From positions 1 through 64,000 of the forward strand of contig NZ_JAHLEM010000012.1 of the NCBI RefSeq assembly GCF_018883605.1: 64,000 nt of DNA. The letters run 5' to 3'. Below are positions 54,196-62,417 of the stretch, piece after piece. The notes beneath the pieces are model-generated. The model had not been told where the DNA came from, did no database searches, and was given only the letters and a program-made list of their open reading frames with translations. Both the position numbers and the translations under genes were made by a program. This DNA comes from Streptomyces niphimycinicus. Lineage in GTDB: Bacteria > Actinomycetota > Actinomycetes > Streptomycetales > Streptomycetaceae. Within the stretch, counting starts at the first letter, position 1. Each line of letters opens with the position of its first letter.

Positions 54196-55808
54196 GCGAG
54201 CCACACCCTGTCGAAGCGTGCCCAGTCGAGGGTGTTGGCGGGTGCCTTGGGTTCAACTCCCCTGACCTTGCGCGCGGTTCCGAGGATCCAGTCGGCGAAG
54301 CCCCAGACCAGGAAGCCACCTTCGGAGTACAGGCGGCGCTGCATGCGTTCGTAGATGGCGGCGCGCTCGGCCCTGTCCTTCGTGGACTGGGCCCGCTGGT
54401 AGAGCGCGTCGAAGTCCTTGTGGTGCCACTTGGTGGCGTTCGTGGTGGAGCCGGTGAGCAGCCGCTGGGAGATGTGGGCCTCGATGGGCATGGCACCGGA
54501 GCGGTAGGAGCACAGGGTGCCGCCGTTCAGGATGTCGCTCCAGTACGAGTCCTTGCTGCCCATCTTCACGTCGATCGTGACGCCCGCCTTCGCGGCCTGG
54601 TCGCGGAAGATGCCGGCGGACTCGGTGAACCCGGCGGCCACCGCCGAGGTGTAGAGGGTGACCTTCAGCTTCTCGGCGCCGGCCGCCTTCAGCAGGGCGC
54701 GGGCCCGGTCGAGGTCCCGCTCGCGTTGCGGGAGGCTGTCGGCGTAGTACTCGTAGCCCTTGCCGAACAGATCGTTGCCGATCACCCCCGCGCCCGACAG
54801 GGCGCCGTCGAGGAGTTCCTTGCGGTCGGCGATCAGGAAGAACGCCTGGCGCACCCGCTTGTCGTCGAAGGGGGGCCGGTCGGTCTTCATCGCGAACCCC
54901 TGCATGTCGCTGCCCCGGAGCCGGACGATGGTGATCTGCCCCTTGCCCTCGTGGGCGCGGGCGGTGGTGGGGTGGAGTTCGTGGGCGTACTCCACCTGTC
55001 CGCCCAGCAGTGCGTTGACCCGGGCGGACTCCTCGTTGGCGACGATGAACTCGAGCTCGTCGAGGTGCGGGGCGCCGTCCCAGTAGTCCCCATTGCGGCG
55101 GAAGACGGCCGACCGGCCGGGGGCGAAGGACACGAAGCGGAACGGGCCGGAGCCGATCGGCTTCGTGTCGAAGTCGGTGGCGTCCTGGGGCACGATGTAC
55201 GCGCCGAACGCGGCCAGCACGTTGGGGAATTCGGCGGTGGGCCGCTTGAGGACGAACTCGATGCCCCGTTCGCCGGTCGCGTGGCTCGCGTCGAGGTCGA
55301 TGGGTTCCAGGGACGCCTTGGCGCGGAACGCCTTCTTGGGATCGGTGATCCGGCGGTAGCTGTGGAGCACGTCCTTGGCGGTGACCGGCCGACCGTCGTG
55401 GAACGTGGCCCTGCGGAGGGTGATCTGCCACCGGTCCAGGGTCTTGTTCGCCTCCCACTTCTCGGCGAGGCGGGGCTGGGCGGACAGGTCGGGGCCGTAG
55501 TCGGCGAGTTTGTCGTAGAGGGCCTTCGCGCGGGCGACGTCGGCGAAGAGGTTGGCCAGGTGCGGGTCGAGGGTCTCGCTCGCACCGCCGCCGGCGAACG
55601 CGGCGCGTAGCCGTCCGCCACGCTGTGGGGTACCGGTGCTGCCGCCCCCTCCCGCGGTGTCGTCGGCGCCGCCGCATCCGGTGAGGGCGAAGGCGCCGAG
55701 TGATGCGGCGCCGGCGGCGAGGAAGCCGCGGCGGCGCAGGCCGGGGAAGTGGTGCTCGTCCACGTGATCGCCCACGGGGCGAAGGTGGCGGGCGGGTTCG
55801 TCATGCAT
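54192..55808 (-). CDS. Extracellular substrate-binding lipoprotein (SBP_bac_5)
   Basis: 538 residues from ATG 55808. Twin-arginine-like RRRGF (25-29) and lipobox LTGC (Cys45), so exported, possibly folded via Tat, and lipidated. The mature protein is a family 5 binding protein (KWEANKTLDRWQITLRRATF, GSGPFRFVSF). This family binds peptides, nickel chelates and opine metallophores such as staphylopine (CntA). In this operon it most probably binds the metal-loaded product of the biosynthetic genes; this is inference. Confidence 0.88.
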   Translation of the reverse strand: MHDEPARHLRPVGDHVDEHHFPGLRRRGFLAAGAASLGAFALTGCGGADDTAGGGGSTGTPQRGGRLRAAFAGGGASETLDPHLANLFADVARAKALYDKLADYGPDLSAQPRLAEKWEANKTLDRWQITLRRATFHDGRPVTAKDVLHSYRRITDPKKAFRAKASLEPIDLDASHATGERGIEFVLKRPTAEFPNVLAAFGAYIVPQDATDFDTKPIGSGPFRFVSFAPGRSAVFRRNGDYWDGAPHLDELEFIVANEESARVNALLGGQVEYAHELHPTTARAHEGKGQITIVRLRGSDMQGFAMKTDRPPFDDKRVRQAFFLIADRKELLDGALSGAGVIGNDLFGKGYEYYADSLPQRERDLDRARALLKAAGAEKLKVTLYTSAVAAGFTESAGIFRDQAAKAGVTIDVKMGSKDSYWSDILNGGTLCSYRSGAMPIEAHISQRLLTGSTTNATKWHHKDFDALYQRAQSTKDRAERAAIYERMQRRLYSEGGFLVWGFADWILGTARKVRGVEPKAPANTLDWARFDRVWLA

Positions 55809-55870
55809 GCGGGTGTCCTCGGGGTGTGGGAAGTGCCGGTGGGATACGGGGTGGGCGTCGGGTGTGGCCC

Positions 55871-56695
55871 TCAGGGCGTCGAGGGGGCCGGCTCGGTGAC
55901 GCGGGCCACCAGGTGCAGCCGGTCGGCGTCGGTCGTACGGCCGGGGGAGTGGCCCTCGCGCCAGGGCGGCTCGGTGCGCGGACCTGGCCCGTCGTGCAGC
56001 TCCAGGACCTCGAAGCCATGGACGGCCAGGAGGTGGCGCAGCTCCTGCGGGAAGAGCAGCCGCCACGCGGAGCGCTGTTCCACGGGCGCGGATCCGTCGT
56101 CCGCGGTCCATACGCGGGTACGGCGCAGGAGCTGGGCCGTGCGGTCCACCGTGAGCGTGGTGGTGGACCGGTAGGCGGTGCCCTGCCAGGTGAACTCGCT
56201 GACCGTGGGCGCGTCGAGCAGGTCCGTACGGCCGAGGAAGCAGGCGCCGTTGCGCATCTCCGCGATGAGCAGCCCGCCCGGGACGAGGGCGCGTCGGCAG
56301 GACGACAGGAAGCCGTCGAGCTGGGCGTTGGTGTGGCAGTACAGCAGTGCGCTGTCCAGGCACACCACGGCGTCGGACACGCCCCGGCCCAGGTCGAACG
56401 CGTGCAGGTCGGCGCGGACGTACTCGGGTCCGGGGTGGTGCCCGCGGGCGTGTGCGAGCATCGCCTCGGAGAGGTCGGCGCCGGTCACCTCGCGGCCCGC
56501 GCCGTGGAGGTGGGCGGCGTCGCGGCCGGTGCCGCAGCCCAGGTCCAGGACGCGCGGTCCGGCGCCGTGCCGGCGCAGGCAGTCCTCCGTCCAGCGGCCG
56601 GCCAGCCGCTGGGGGTCGGGAAACCTGGCCTCGTACAGCTCGGGGTTGTCGGTGAGCAGATTGTGCGCGTCCGCGCCTGCCGTGGTGGTCGTCAT
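55871..56695 (-). CDS. Class I SAM-dependent methyltransferase-fold enzyme
   Basis: 274 residues. SAM motif I VLDLGCGTG (49-57), acidic motif II TGADLSEAML, motif III YVRADLHAFDL. The ATG overlaps the exporter gene's stop (ATGA). Within a metallophore-like operon it could methylate the product or, like CntL in staphylopine synthesis, transfer another group from SAM; sequence alone does not decide. It lies 62 bases before the binding-protein gene, the largest gap in the operon. Confidence 0.82.
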   Translation of the reverse strand: MTTTTAGADAHNLLTDNPELYEARFPDPQRLAGRWTEDCLRRHGAGPRVLDLGCGTGRDAAHLHGAGREVTGADLSEAMLAHARGHHPGPEYVRADLHAFDLGRGVSDAVVCLDSALLYCHTNAQLDGFLSSCRRALVPGGLLIAEMRNGACFLGRTDLLDAPTVSEFTWQGTAYRSTTTLTVDRTAQLLRRTRVWTADDGSAPVEQRSAWRLLFPQELRHLLAVHGFEVLELHDGPGPRTEPPWREGHSPGRTTDADRLHLVARVTEPAPSTP

Positions 56696-57993
56696 GTCGT
56701 CTCCCTCGTCACACCGCGTCCGGTGTGGCCGGACGCCGCGTTCGGTGTGGCGGGTTTCGGCGTCGTCGGCAGTGAGCCCAGCCGGTGCAGCCAGGCCACG
56801 CCGAGTGCGGAGGCGAGCCCGAACAGCGCGCAGCACGCCCAGGGCAGCCAGTCGGCGTCGCCCCGCTCGCCGGCGTCCATGGCCCAGCCGACGACGGTGT
56901 TGCCGAGGGCGGCGGCGATGCCCGAGACCACGTAGAAGATGCCGAAGTAGGTGCCGGTCAGTTCGGGTCGGCCGAAGCCGGGGACGAGCTCCATCACGAA
57001 TGGCTGGGCGACCATCACCCCGAGGTAGAGCAGCAGGGCGCCGATCAGCACGGGCAGGGCGCGCAGTACCGCGTCGGCGGTGCCGTCCGGGCCGCCGGAG
57101 CCGCCCGCGGCCAGCGCGGGCGGCACGAACGCCAGCGCCATCAGACCGAGCCCCGCGGCGATCCAGCGCGCCCGGTCACCGCTCGCCTTCAGGGCGCTGG
57201 TGATGCGCAGTTGGAGTGCGAGGTTGGCGAGGGTGCCGACGAGGAAGACGAGCCCGGCGGCGCCGTCCCAGCCGGTGGCCCGGCGTGCTCCGTCGGGCAG
57301 CAGCAGATAGAGCTGGTTCTCCAGGGTGAACATGCCGACCATGGCGAGCGCGAACGCCAGGAAGGCGCGGTGGCCGAGCACCTCGCGCCAGTCCGCGAGC
57401 ACCGTGCCCCTGCTCGGCTCCACCTCGCGCGCGGGCAGCACCAGAGCCTGCGCCACGGTGAGGACCGCGAAGATCCCGGCGGCAGTGAGGGCCGAGGTGC
57501 GGAAGTCCACCAGGAGCAGCGCGCTGCCGAGCAGCGGACCGATCAACGCGCCCGTTGTGGCATAGACGTTGAACAGGGCGAACGCCTCGGCCTTGCGCTC
57601 TCCCGCCTCCTGCGCGATGTAGGCGCGCACGGCCGGGTTGAACAGCGCCCCGGCGAACCCGCTGAGCACGGACGCGGCGATCAGGACGGAGAGGCTGTCG
57701 CCGAGCGCGAACAGCCCGAAGCCGACCGTGCGCAGGGCGCATCCGGCGATGATGACACCGCGTGCGCCGAGCCGGTCAGCGGCCGAGCCGCCGATGATGA
57801 ACAGGCCCTGCTGGCTCAGGTTGCGCACGCCGAGGACGATGCCGACGACGGCGGCCGACATACCCAGGTTCTCGCCGAGGTGGGTGGCGAGATAGGGGAT
57901 GAGCAGGTAGAAGCCGGTATTGACGCCGAGCTGGTTGACCAGCAGCAGTTGGATCGCGAGCGGGAAGCGGCGCATTTCATGCCACGTCTGCAC
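56692..57993 (-). CDS. MFS exporter
   Basis: 433 residues, twelve helices. GTG 57993 is chosen because GGGAGGTGA lies just upstream; ATG 57975 is the alternative. MFS motif A-like ADRLGARGVI (helix 2-3) and repeats at the half-way loop. It overlaps the epimerase gene by 17 bases. In staphylopine-type operons an MFS protein (CntE) exports the metallophore; the same role is inferred here. Confidence 0.85.
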   Translation of the reverse strand: MQTWHEMRRFPLAIQLLLVNQLGVNTGFYLLIPYLATHLGENLGMSAAVVGIVLGVRNLSQQGLFIIGGSAADRLGARGVIIAGCALRTVGFGLFALGDSLSVLIAASVLSGFAGALFNPAVRAYIAQEAGERKAEAFALFNVYATTGALIGPLLGSALLLVDFRTSALTAAGIFAVLTVAQALVLPAREVEPSRGTVLADWREVLGHRAFLAFALAMVGMFTLENQLYLLLPDGARRATGWDGAAGLVFLVGTLANLALQLRITSALKASGDRARWIAAGLGLMALAFVPPALAAGGSGGPDGTADAVLRALPVLIGALLLYLGVMVAQPFVMELVPGFGRPELTGTYFGIFYVVSGIAAALGNTVVGWAMDAGERGDADWLPWACCALFGLASALGVAWLHRLGSLPTTPKPATPNAASGHTGRGVTRETT

Positions 57994-59038
57994 GGCTCAC
58001 CTCCCGGGGCTGGACTCCCAGTCCGGGAAGGGTGCTCGCGCGTATGAAGCCGTCGGCGCCGCCGATGCCCGACCACGGGTCGTGGGCCAGCAGCAGGTGT
58101 CCGTCGAGGTCGGCCCAGCGGGCGCGGTCGGCGAGGTGGACGGCGGGCGCCAGGCCGAGGCTGCTGGCGGTCAGACAGCCGAGCATCAGCGCGGTGCCGC
58201 TGCCCTCGATCGCCTCGGCGATGCGCAGGGCGGCGTGCACCCCGCCGCACTTGGCGAGCTTGACGTTGACGCCCTGGACGCGCCCGGCCAGACGGCGTAC
58301 GTCCTCCAGGTCCACGGCGTCCTCGTCGGCGATGACCGGTACGGGTGAGCGCTCGGCGAGGGCCCCCAGCGTGTCCGGGTGGCCGGGCACGAGGGGCTGT
58401 TCGACGGCCTCCAGGCCGAGTTCGGCGAACCGCGGCAGCAGCGCCATGGCCTGCGCCACGGTCCAGGCGCCGTTGGGGTCGAGGAGCAGCCGGACGCCGG
58501 GTGCCGCGTCGCGGATGACGCGTACGCGTTCCACATCGTCCTCGGGATCGGGAGTTCCCGCCTTGACCTTGAGGACCTGGAAGCCGCGTGCGGCCAGGCG
58601 GCGGGCCTCGGCCGCGGCACGGCTCGGCGAGGTGATGCCGATGGTGCGGGCGGTGGCGGCGACGGGAGGTTCCGGGGTGCCGAGGAGGCGGTGCACGGGA
58701 GTGCCCGCGCGCTTGCCGACGAGGTCGAGGAGGGCCGCGTCCAGGGCGGCGGCCACGGCCGGGGGAGTGTTCGCACCGGCCAACTCGCCCGCCCGCAGGG
58801 CCTCCAGGGCGCTCTCGGGGTCGCGATGGCGGACGAGATCCGTGCCGACGGCCGCGAGGAGGCGTCGCAGGGTGGCGGCGTCGAGACCGTAGTAGACGCT
58901 GGTGACGGCCTCGCCGTGGCCGCTGACCCCGTCGTGTTCGATGCTCAGCCATACCGCGTCGCGGGCGGCCATCGTCGAGCGGGAGATGCGCAGCGGCTCG
59001 GTGAGTCGCAGATGGACGGTGCGCTGACTGACCTTCAT
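57977..59038 (-). CDS. Enolase-superfamily dipeptide epimerase
   Basis: 353 residues. Catalytic KxK in VLKVKAG (Lys157, Lys159), metal ligands Asp187 (DPNGAW), Glu213 (VEQPL) and Asp238 (IADED), and the second-face lysine in KLAKCGG (Lys263). A DLDGHLL motif near the C-terminus gives the DxD pair that binds the dipeptide amino group in L-Ala-D/L-Glu epimerases. So it should epimerise one residue of a dipeptide. ATG overlaps the preceding stop (ATGA). It implies that the pathway makes a dipeptide intermediate. Confidence 0.85.
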   Translation of the reverse strand: MKVSQRTVHLRLTEPLRISRSTMAARDAVWLSIEHDGVSGHGEAVTSVYYGLDAATLRRLLAAVGTDLVRHRDPESALEALRAGELAGANTPPAVAAALDAALLDLVGKRAGTPVHRLLGTPEPPVAATARTIGITSPSRAAAEARRLAARGFQVLKVKAGTPDPEDDVERVRVIRDAAPGVRLLLDPNGAWTVAQAMALLPRFAELGLEAVEQPLVPGHPDTLGALAERSPVPVIADEDAVDLEDVRRLAGRVQGVNVKLAKCGGVHAALRIAEAIEGSGTALMLGCLTASSLGLAPAVHLADRARWADLDGHLLLAHDPWSGIGGADGFIRASTLPGLGVQPREVSRADVA

Positions 59039-60159
59039 CGGCTTTCTTCCAGGTGGTGGGCGGGGACGGCCCCCAGTGGGGCGGGCCCCAGCAGATCGGC
59101 CCGCAAGGGGTCGGTGACCCTCGTACATCGGGTCCAGCCGGTGGCCTCGGCCGCGCCGGGGTGCGGGATCTCCACGGGCCGGGTGGCAGCCGTGGCCGGG
59201 TCGAGGCCGTGGGCGGTGGCGAAGTCGTCGTCGTAGACGCTGCCGAGGTAGCGGTGCGGGCCGTCGGGGAAGACGGTGGCGACGACCGCTCCGGGGTGGA
59301 CGCGGGCGGCCCAGGCGGCGACCAGCGCGACCGCGCCGGTGCTCCAGCCGCCGCTGACGAAGCTCCCCCGGGCGAGCCTGCGGCAGCTATCCACGGCCTC
59401 TGCCGGGCCGACCCAGTGGACCTCGTCGAAGGCGTCGTAGGCGACGTTGCGTGGGTGGATGCTGCTGCCCAGGCCGCGCATCAGCCGGGGCCGCGCGGGC
59501 TGGCCGAAGATCGTGGAGCCGGTGGCGTCGACGCCGATCAGCCGTAGCGCGGGCCAGTGCCGCCGCAGCGGACCGATGATCCCCGCGCTGTGGCCGCCGG
59601 TGCCCACGCTGCACACCAGGATGTCCAGGTGGTCGAGCTGGGCGGCGAGTTCGGCGGCCAGTGAGGCGTAACCGGCGGTGTTGTCGGGGTTGTTGTACTG
59701 GTCGGGCCAGTACGCGCCGGGCAGTTCGGCGAGCAGCTCCCGCAGTCGGGCGAGACGGGCGGCCTGCCAGCCGCCCCTCTCCGCCGGACGGTCCACCAGC
59801 TCCAGCCGCACTCCGTGGGCGCGCAGCAACTGCCGCATGGACGGCTCCAGTTCGCTGTCGCCGACCAGCACGACGGGGTGGCCGAGGGCCTGCCCTGCGA
59901 AGGCGAGCCCGATGCCGAGGGTGCCGGAGGTGGACTCCACCACCGGTGCGCCGGGCCGCAGTTCCCCCCGCTCGCGGGCGCCCAGCAGCATCGACACGGC
60001 GGCCCGCGCCTTCATGCCGCCCGCCGCGAGCCCTTCGAGCTTGGCCCAGAAGCCGGGTTGCGGCCCCGGCAGATCGGAGGCGACGCGGACCACGGGGGTG
60101 CGGCCGAGCAGGGCGAGCAGTTCCCGGCGGGCGGTGGGACGGACGGCTGTCGTGGTCAT
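59035..60159 (-). CDS. Cysteine synthase-family PLP enzyme (SbnA-like)
   Basis: 374 residues. PLP lysine in GGMKARAAV, cofactor asparagine-loop equivalent ESTSGTLGIGLAFAG, and phosphate-binding GTGGHSAGI. The sequence is of the SbnA type, which condenses O-phosphoserine with glutamate to give a diaminopropionate precursor, more than of CysK. It would supply a modified amino acid for the ligase. ATG overlaps the preceding stop. The C-terminal 40 residues extend beyond the usual length. Confidence 0.85.
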   Translation of the reverse strand: MTTTAVRPTARRELLALLGRTPVVRVASDLPGPQPGFWAKLEGLAAGGMKARAAVSMLLGARERGELRPGAPVVESTSGTLGIGLAFAGQALGHPVVLVGDSELEPSMRQLLRAHGVRLELVDRPAERGGWQAARLARLRELLAELPGAYWPDQYNNPDNTAGYASLAAELAAQLDHLDILVCSVGTGGHSAGIIGPLRRHWPALRLIGVDATGSTIFGQPARPRLMRGLGSSIHPRNVAYDAFDEVHWVGPAEAVDSCRRLARGSFVSGGWSTGAVALVAAWAARVHPGAVVATVFPDGPHRYLGSVYDDDFATAHGLDPATAATRPVEIPHPGAAEATGWTRCTRVTDPLRADLLGPAPLGAVPAHHLEESR

Positions 60160-61064
60160 CGGGCACCTCCGGGGCGGTCGGCGCGGTAGTGGTGGACGGT
60201 GCCGGGGCCGCCGTCCAGCCAGAAGAACGGGTACGGTTCGGCGCACACCGCGCTCACCCCGCGTCCCAGGAGCCGGGGCAGTACGGCGCTGCCGGTCTGC
60301 GCGAACAGCACCAGCCGCTTGCCGTGCCGCAGCGCGTGCTCCCGCAGTGGCTCGAAGGTCCCGTTGCCCAGGGTCATCCCGGAGACGAGCAGGGCGTCGC
60401 AGCGGGCGGCCGCGGCGAGCGCGTTGGTGACGACCGGCTCGTCCCACTCCGTCACCCCGCCCTTGAGGTCACACGGCGCATAGCCGATTCCGTGCGAACG
60501 AAGCTGCTCCAGAAGGGAGTTGACGACGCCGACCACGAGCACCGTCGCCCCCGGCGGCAGGTCGAGCAACTCGACGACGGCCCGCGCCCGCGCCCGGGAC
60601 TTCTCCAGCGACGTCCCGGCGGGGAGCGCGACCGGACGGGCCCCGTGCTCCGGAGTGTGCGGAGTGATGTGCATCAGGTAGGCGTCGAGCGCGGCCACGC
60701 GCACCGGGAGCAGCGGATGGTCCAAGAGCTCGGCCACATCGGCGCCGACACACTCCTCCACGGCGCTGTCGGACAGGGCGCCGGGCTCGACCGCGCACGA
60801 CCCGACGGCCCCGGCGAGCCGCAGGCTGAGCACCTCGTTGCGGTAGCCGGTGCCGCGCCCGTCGTGCCGTACGGCCTGCCGCGTGGTGAAGGCCACGGCG
60901 ATCCGCCGAGTGCGTGGGTCGGGCCCGAGTTCGCCGGCCCGGACACGTGTCACGAGATCGTCGTACGTCCGCGCGCGGGCCGCGGAAGGGACCCGGGCGG
61001 AGTCGACGGCGGATATGCCGGAGGGGTCGGATATGCCGGAGGTGTCGGAGGTGGCGGCGGTCAT
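60156..61064 (-). CDS. DUF364-like putative metal-chelation protein
   Basis: 302 residues. N-terminal region to about 110 resembles the DUF4213-like part (RNEVLSLRLAGAVGSCAVEP); the C-terminal Rossmann-like domain has ATVLVVGVVNSLLEQLR, LLVSGMTLGNGTFEPLREHA and LVLFAQTGSAVLPRLL, as in DUF364 proteins proposed to bind heavy metals or a cofactor. No defined enzyme activity is known. ATG overlaps the ATP-grasp stop (ATGA). Its place inside a metal-related operon supports a role in metallophore assembly or metal handling. Confidence 0.75.
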   Translation of the reverse strand: MTAATSDTSGISDPSGISAVDSARVPSAARARTYDDLVTRVRAGELGPDPRTRRIAVAFTTRQAVRHDGRGTGYRNEVLSLRLAGAVGSCAVEPGALSDSAVEECVGADVAELLDHPLLPVRVAALDAYLMHITPHTPEHGARPVALPAGTSLEKSRARARAVVELLDLPPGATVLVVGVVNSLLEQLRSHGIGYAPCDLKGGVTEWDEPVVTNALAAAARCDALLVSGMTLGNGTFEPLREHALRHGKRLVLFAQTGSAVLPRLLGRGVSAVCAEPYPFFWLDGGPGTVHHYRADRPGGAR

Positions 61065-62317
61065 CGGATCACCAGTCCGGATCGCACCTCGGCGAGCAGC
61101 GCCTCGACCCGGTCCCGGGCTCCGGCCCCCTCCCGGTCCCCGGCCATCACATGCCCGAGGTACTCGTTGTTGCTGCCCGCCGCCTTCACCTGCCTGCCGG
61201 GCTCCGCGAGTTGCACCTCCAGCACGCCGGGAGCATCCCGCAGCCCCGCGCCGTCCAGCGAGGCGAGTGTGCCCGTGCGCTCCGGCACGAGGAATCCGAT
61301 GGCGGCGCTGCGCAGCCCGGTGTCCGTGCGCCGTAGATCGGGGGCGCGCCCCAGGGCCACGTCCACGCAGGCGGCGGCGAGGTCGGTGCCGGTGACGTGG
61401 CGGACGAGTTCGGTGATGCGGTTCCCGGCGGGGCGCGGGTTGACCTCGACCACGCGCGGCCCGGCGGAGGTGAGCTTGATCTCGGTGTGCGCCACCACAC
61501 CGTCGGTCAGCCCGAGCGCCTTGAGCGCACCCACCGCGGTCTGCTCGGCCGCCGCCGTGTCGACGGCCGTCAGCGCGGCGGGGAACATATGCCCGGTCTC
61601 GATGAACGCGGGCGCCCCGCCGACGCTCTTGTCGGTCACGCCCACCACATGGACCGCGCCCCCGTACGAGACCGTCTCGACACTCACCTCGGGGCCGTCC
61701 AGCAGCTCTTCGAGCAGGACCGCGGGCGTGCGTCGCTGGCCGCGCGCGTTGACCGGAAAGTCGGCCAACGCCGCGAAAGCGGAGGCGAGTTGGGACTCAT
61801 CGTCCACGCGCCGTACGTACATGCCCGCACACAGGTCGACGGGCTTTACGACCAGCGGGTAGCCGATCTCCCCCGCGGCCCGGGCGATGTCGGCCCACTC
61901 CTCGTGCACGGCGAAGCGGGGCCCGGGCACTCCGGCCTCAGCGAGGACGCGGCGCGTGGCGTCCTTGCGGCAGGCGTTCTGGACCGCCTCGGGGGCCGGG
62001 CCGGGCAGGCCGAGGTGCCCGGCTATCCGCGCGACCGTCGGCAGGTAGTAGTCGCAGGACGTGATCGCCCCGTCGAAGCCGAACACCGCGTGCAGCCGCT
62101 CGACCTCCGGCAGCAGCGCCTCGGTGTCATTGGTGTCGGCAGTGATCACGTTGCGCGCCCCGAGCAGCGGGTGCGCCGTGCCCTCGGGGGCGGAGCGCAG
62201 GTAGTGGTGCAGGTCGCGGGTGAGGAAGGTGAACTCGTGCCCGCTCTCGCGTATCGCCCGTGGCAGCAGTCTGCTCATCGATCCGACCCAGCTCTCTACC
62301 ACCAACAGATGAGCCAC
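61061..62317 (-). CDS. ATP-grasp ligase
   Basis: 418 residues from GTG 62317, preceded by AAGGGGAG. ATP-grasp features: VVKPVDLCAG (Lys158), GPEVSVETVSYGG, and the metal-binding EIKLTSAGPRVVEVNPRPAGN (Glu279, Glu291, Asn293). These enzymes join a carboxylate to an amine via acyl phosphate, as in L-amino acid ligases. First gene of the operon, so it likely makes the dipeptide later epimerised. The Zur/Fur-like box lies 47-61 bases upstream of the start. Confidence 0.9.
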   Translation of the reverse strand: MAHLLVVESWVGSMSRLLPRAIRESGHEFTFLTRDLHHYLRSAPEGTAHPLLGARNVITADTNDTEALLPEVERLHAVFGFDGAITSCDYYLPTVARIAGHLGLPGPAPEAVQNACRKDATRRVLAEAGVPGPRFAVHEEWADIARAAGEIGYPLVVKPVDLCAGMYVRRVDDESQLASAFAALADFPVNARGQRRTPAVLLEELLDGPEVSVETVSYGGAVHVVGVTDKSVGGAPAFIETGHMFPAALTAVDTAAAEQTAVGALKALGLTDGVVAHTEIKLTSAGPRVVEVNPRPAGNRITELVRHVTGTDLAAACVDVALGRAPDLRRTDTGLRSAAIGFLVPERTGTLASLDGAGLRDAPGVLEVQLAEPGRQVKAAGSNNEYLGHVMAGDREGAGARDRVEALLAEVRSGLVIR

Positions 62318-62363
62318 GGCTCCCCTTTTCCATTCGTGTGGGATAACGTGGCGAACACGGTAT

Positions 62364-62378
62364 CGATAATCGTTTTCA
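62364..62378. promoter_or_regulatory. Zur/Fur-like operator
   Basis: CGATAATCGTTTTCA is an imperfect palindrome of TGA-AA---TT-TCA form and runs on to TTGTCA, resembling Fur-family (Zur, FurA) boxes of actinobacteria. It sits between the ATP-grasp gene and the divergent hydrolase. Confidence 0.65.
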
Positions 62379-62417
62379 TTGTCATCTGACTCCGTGTGCA
62401 CCGAGGAAGAAATCGTT

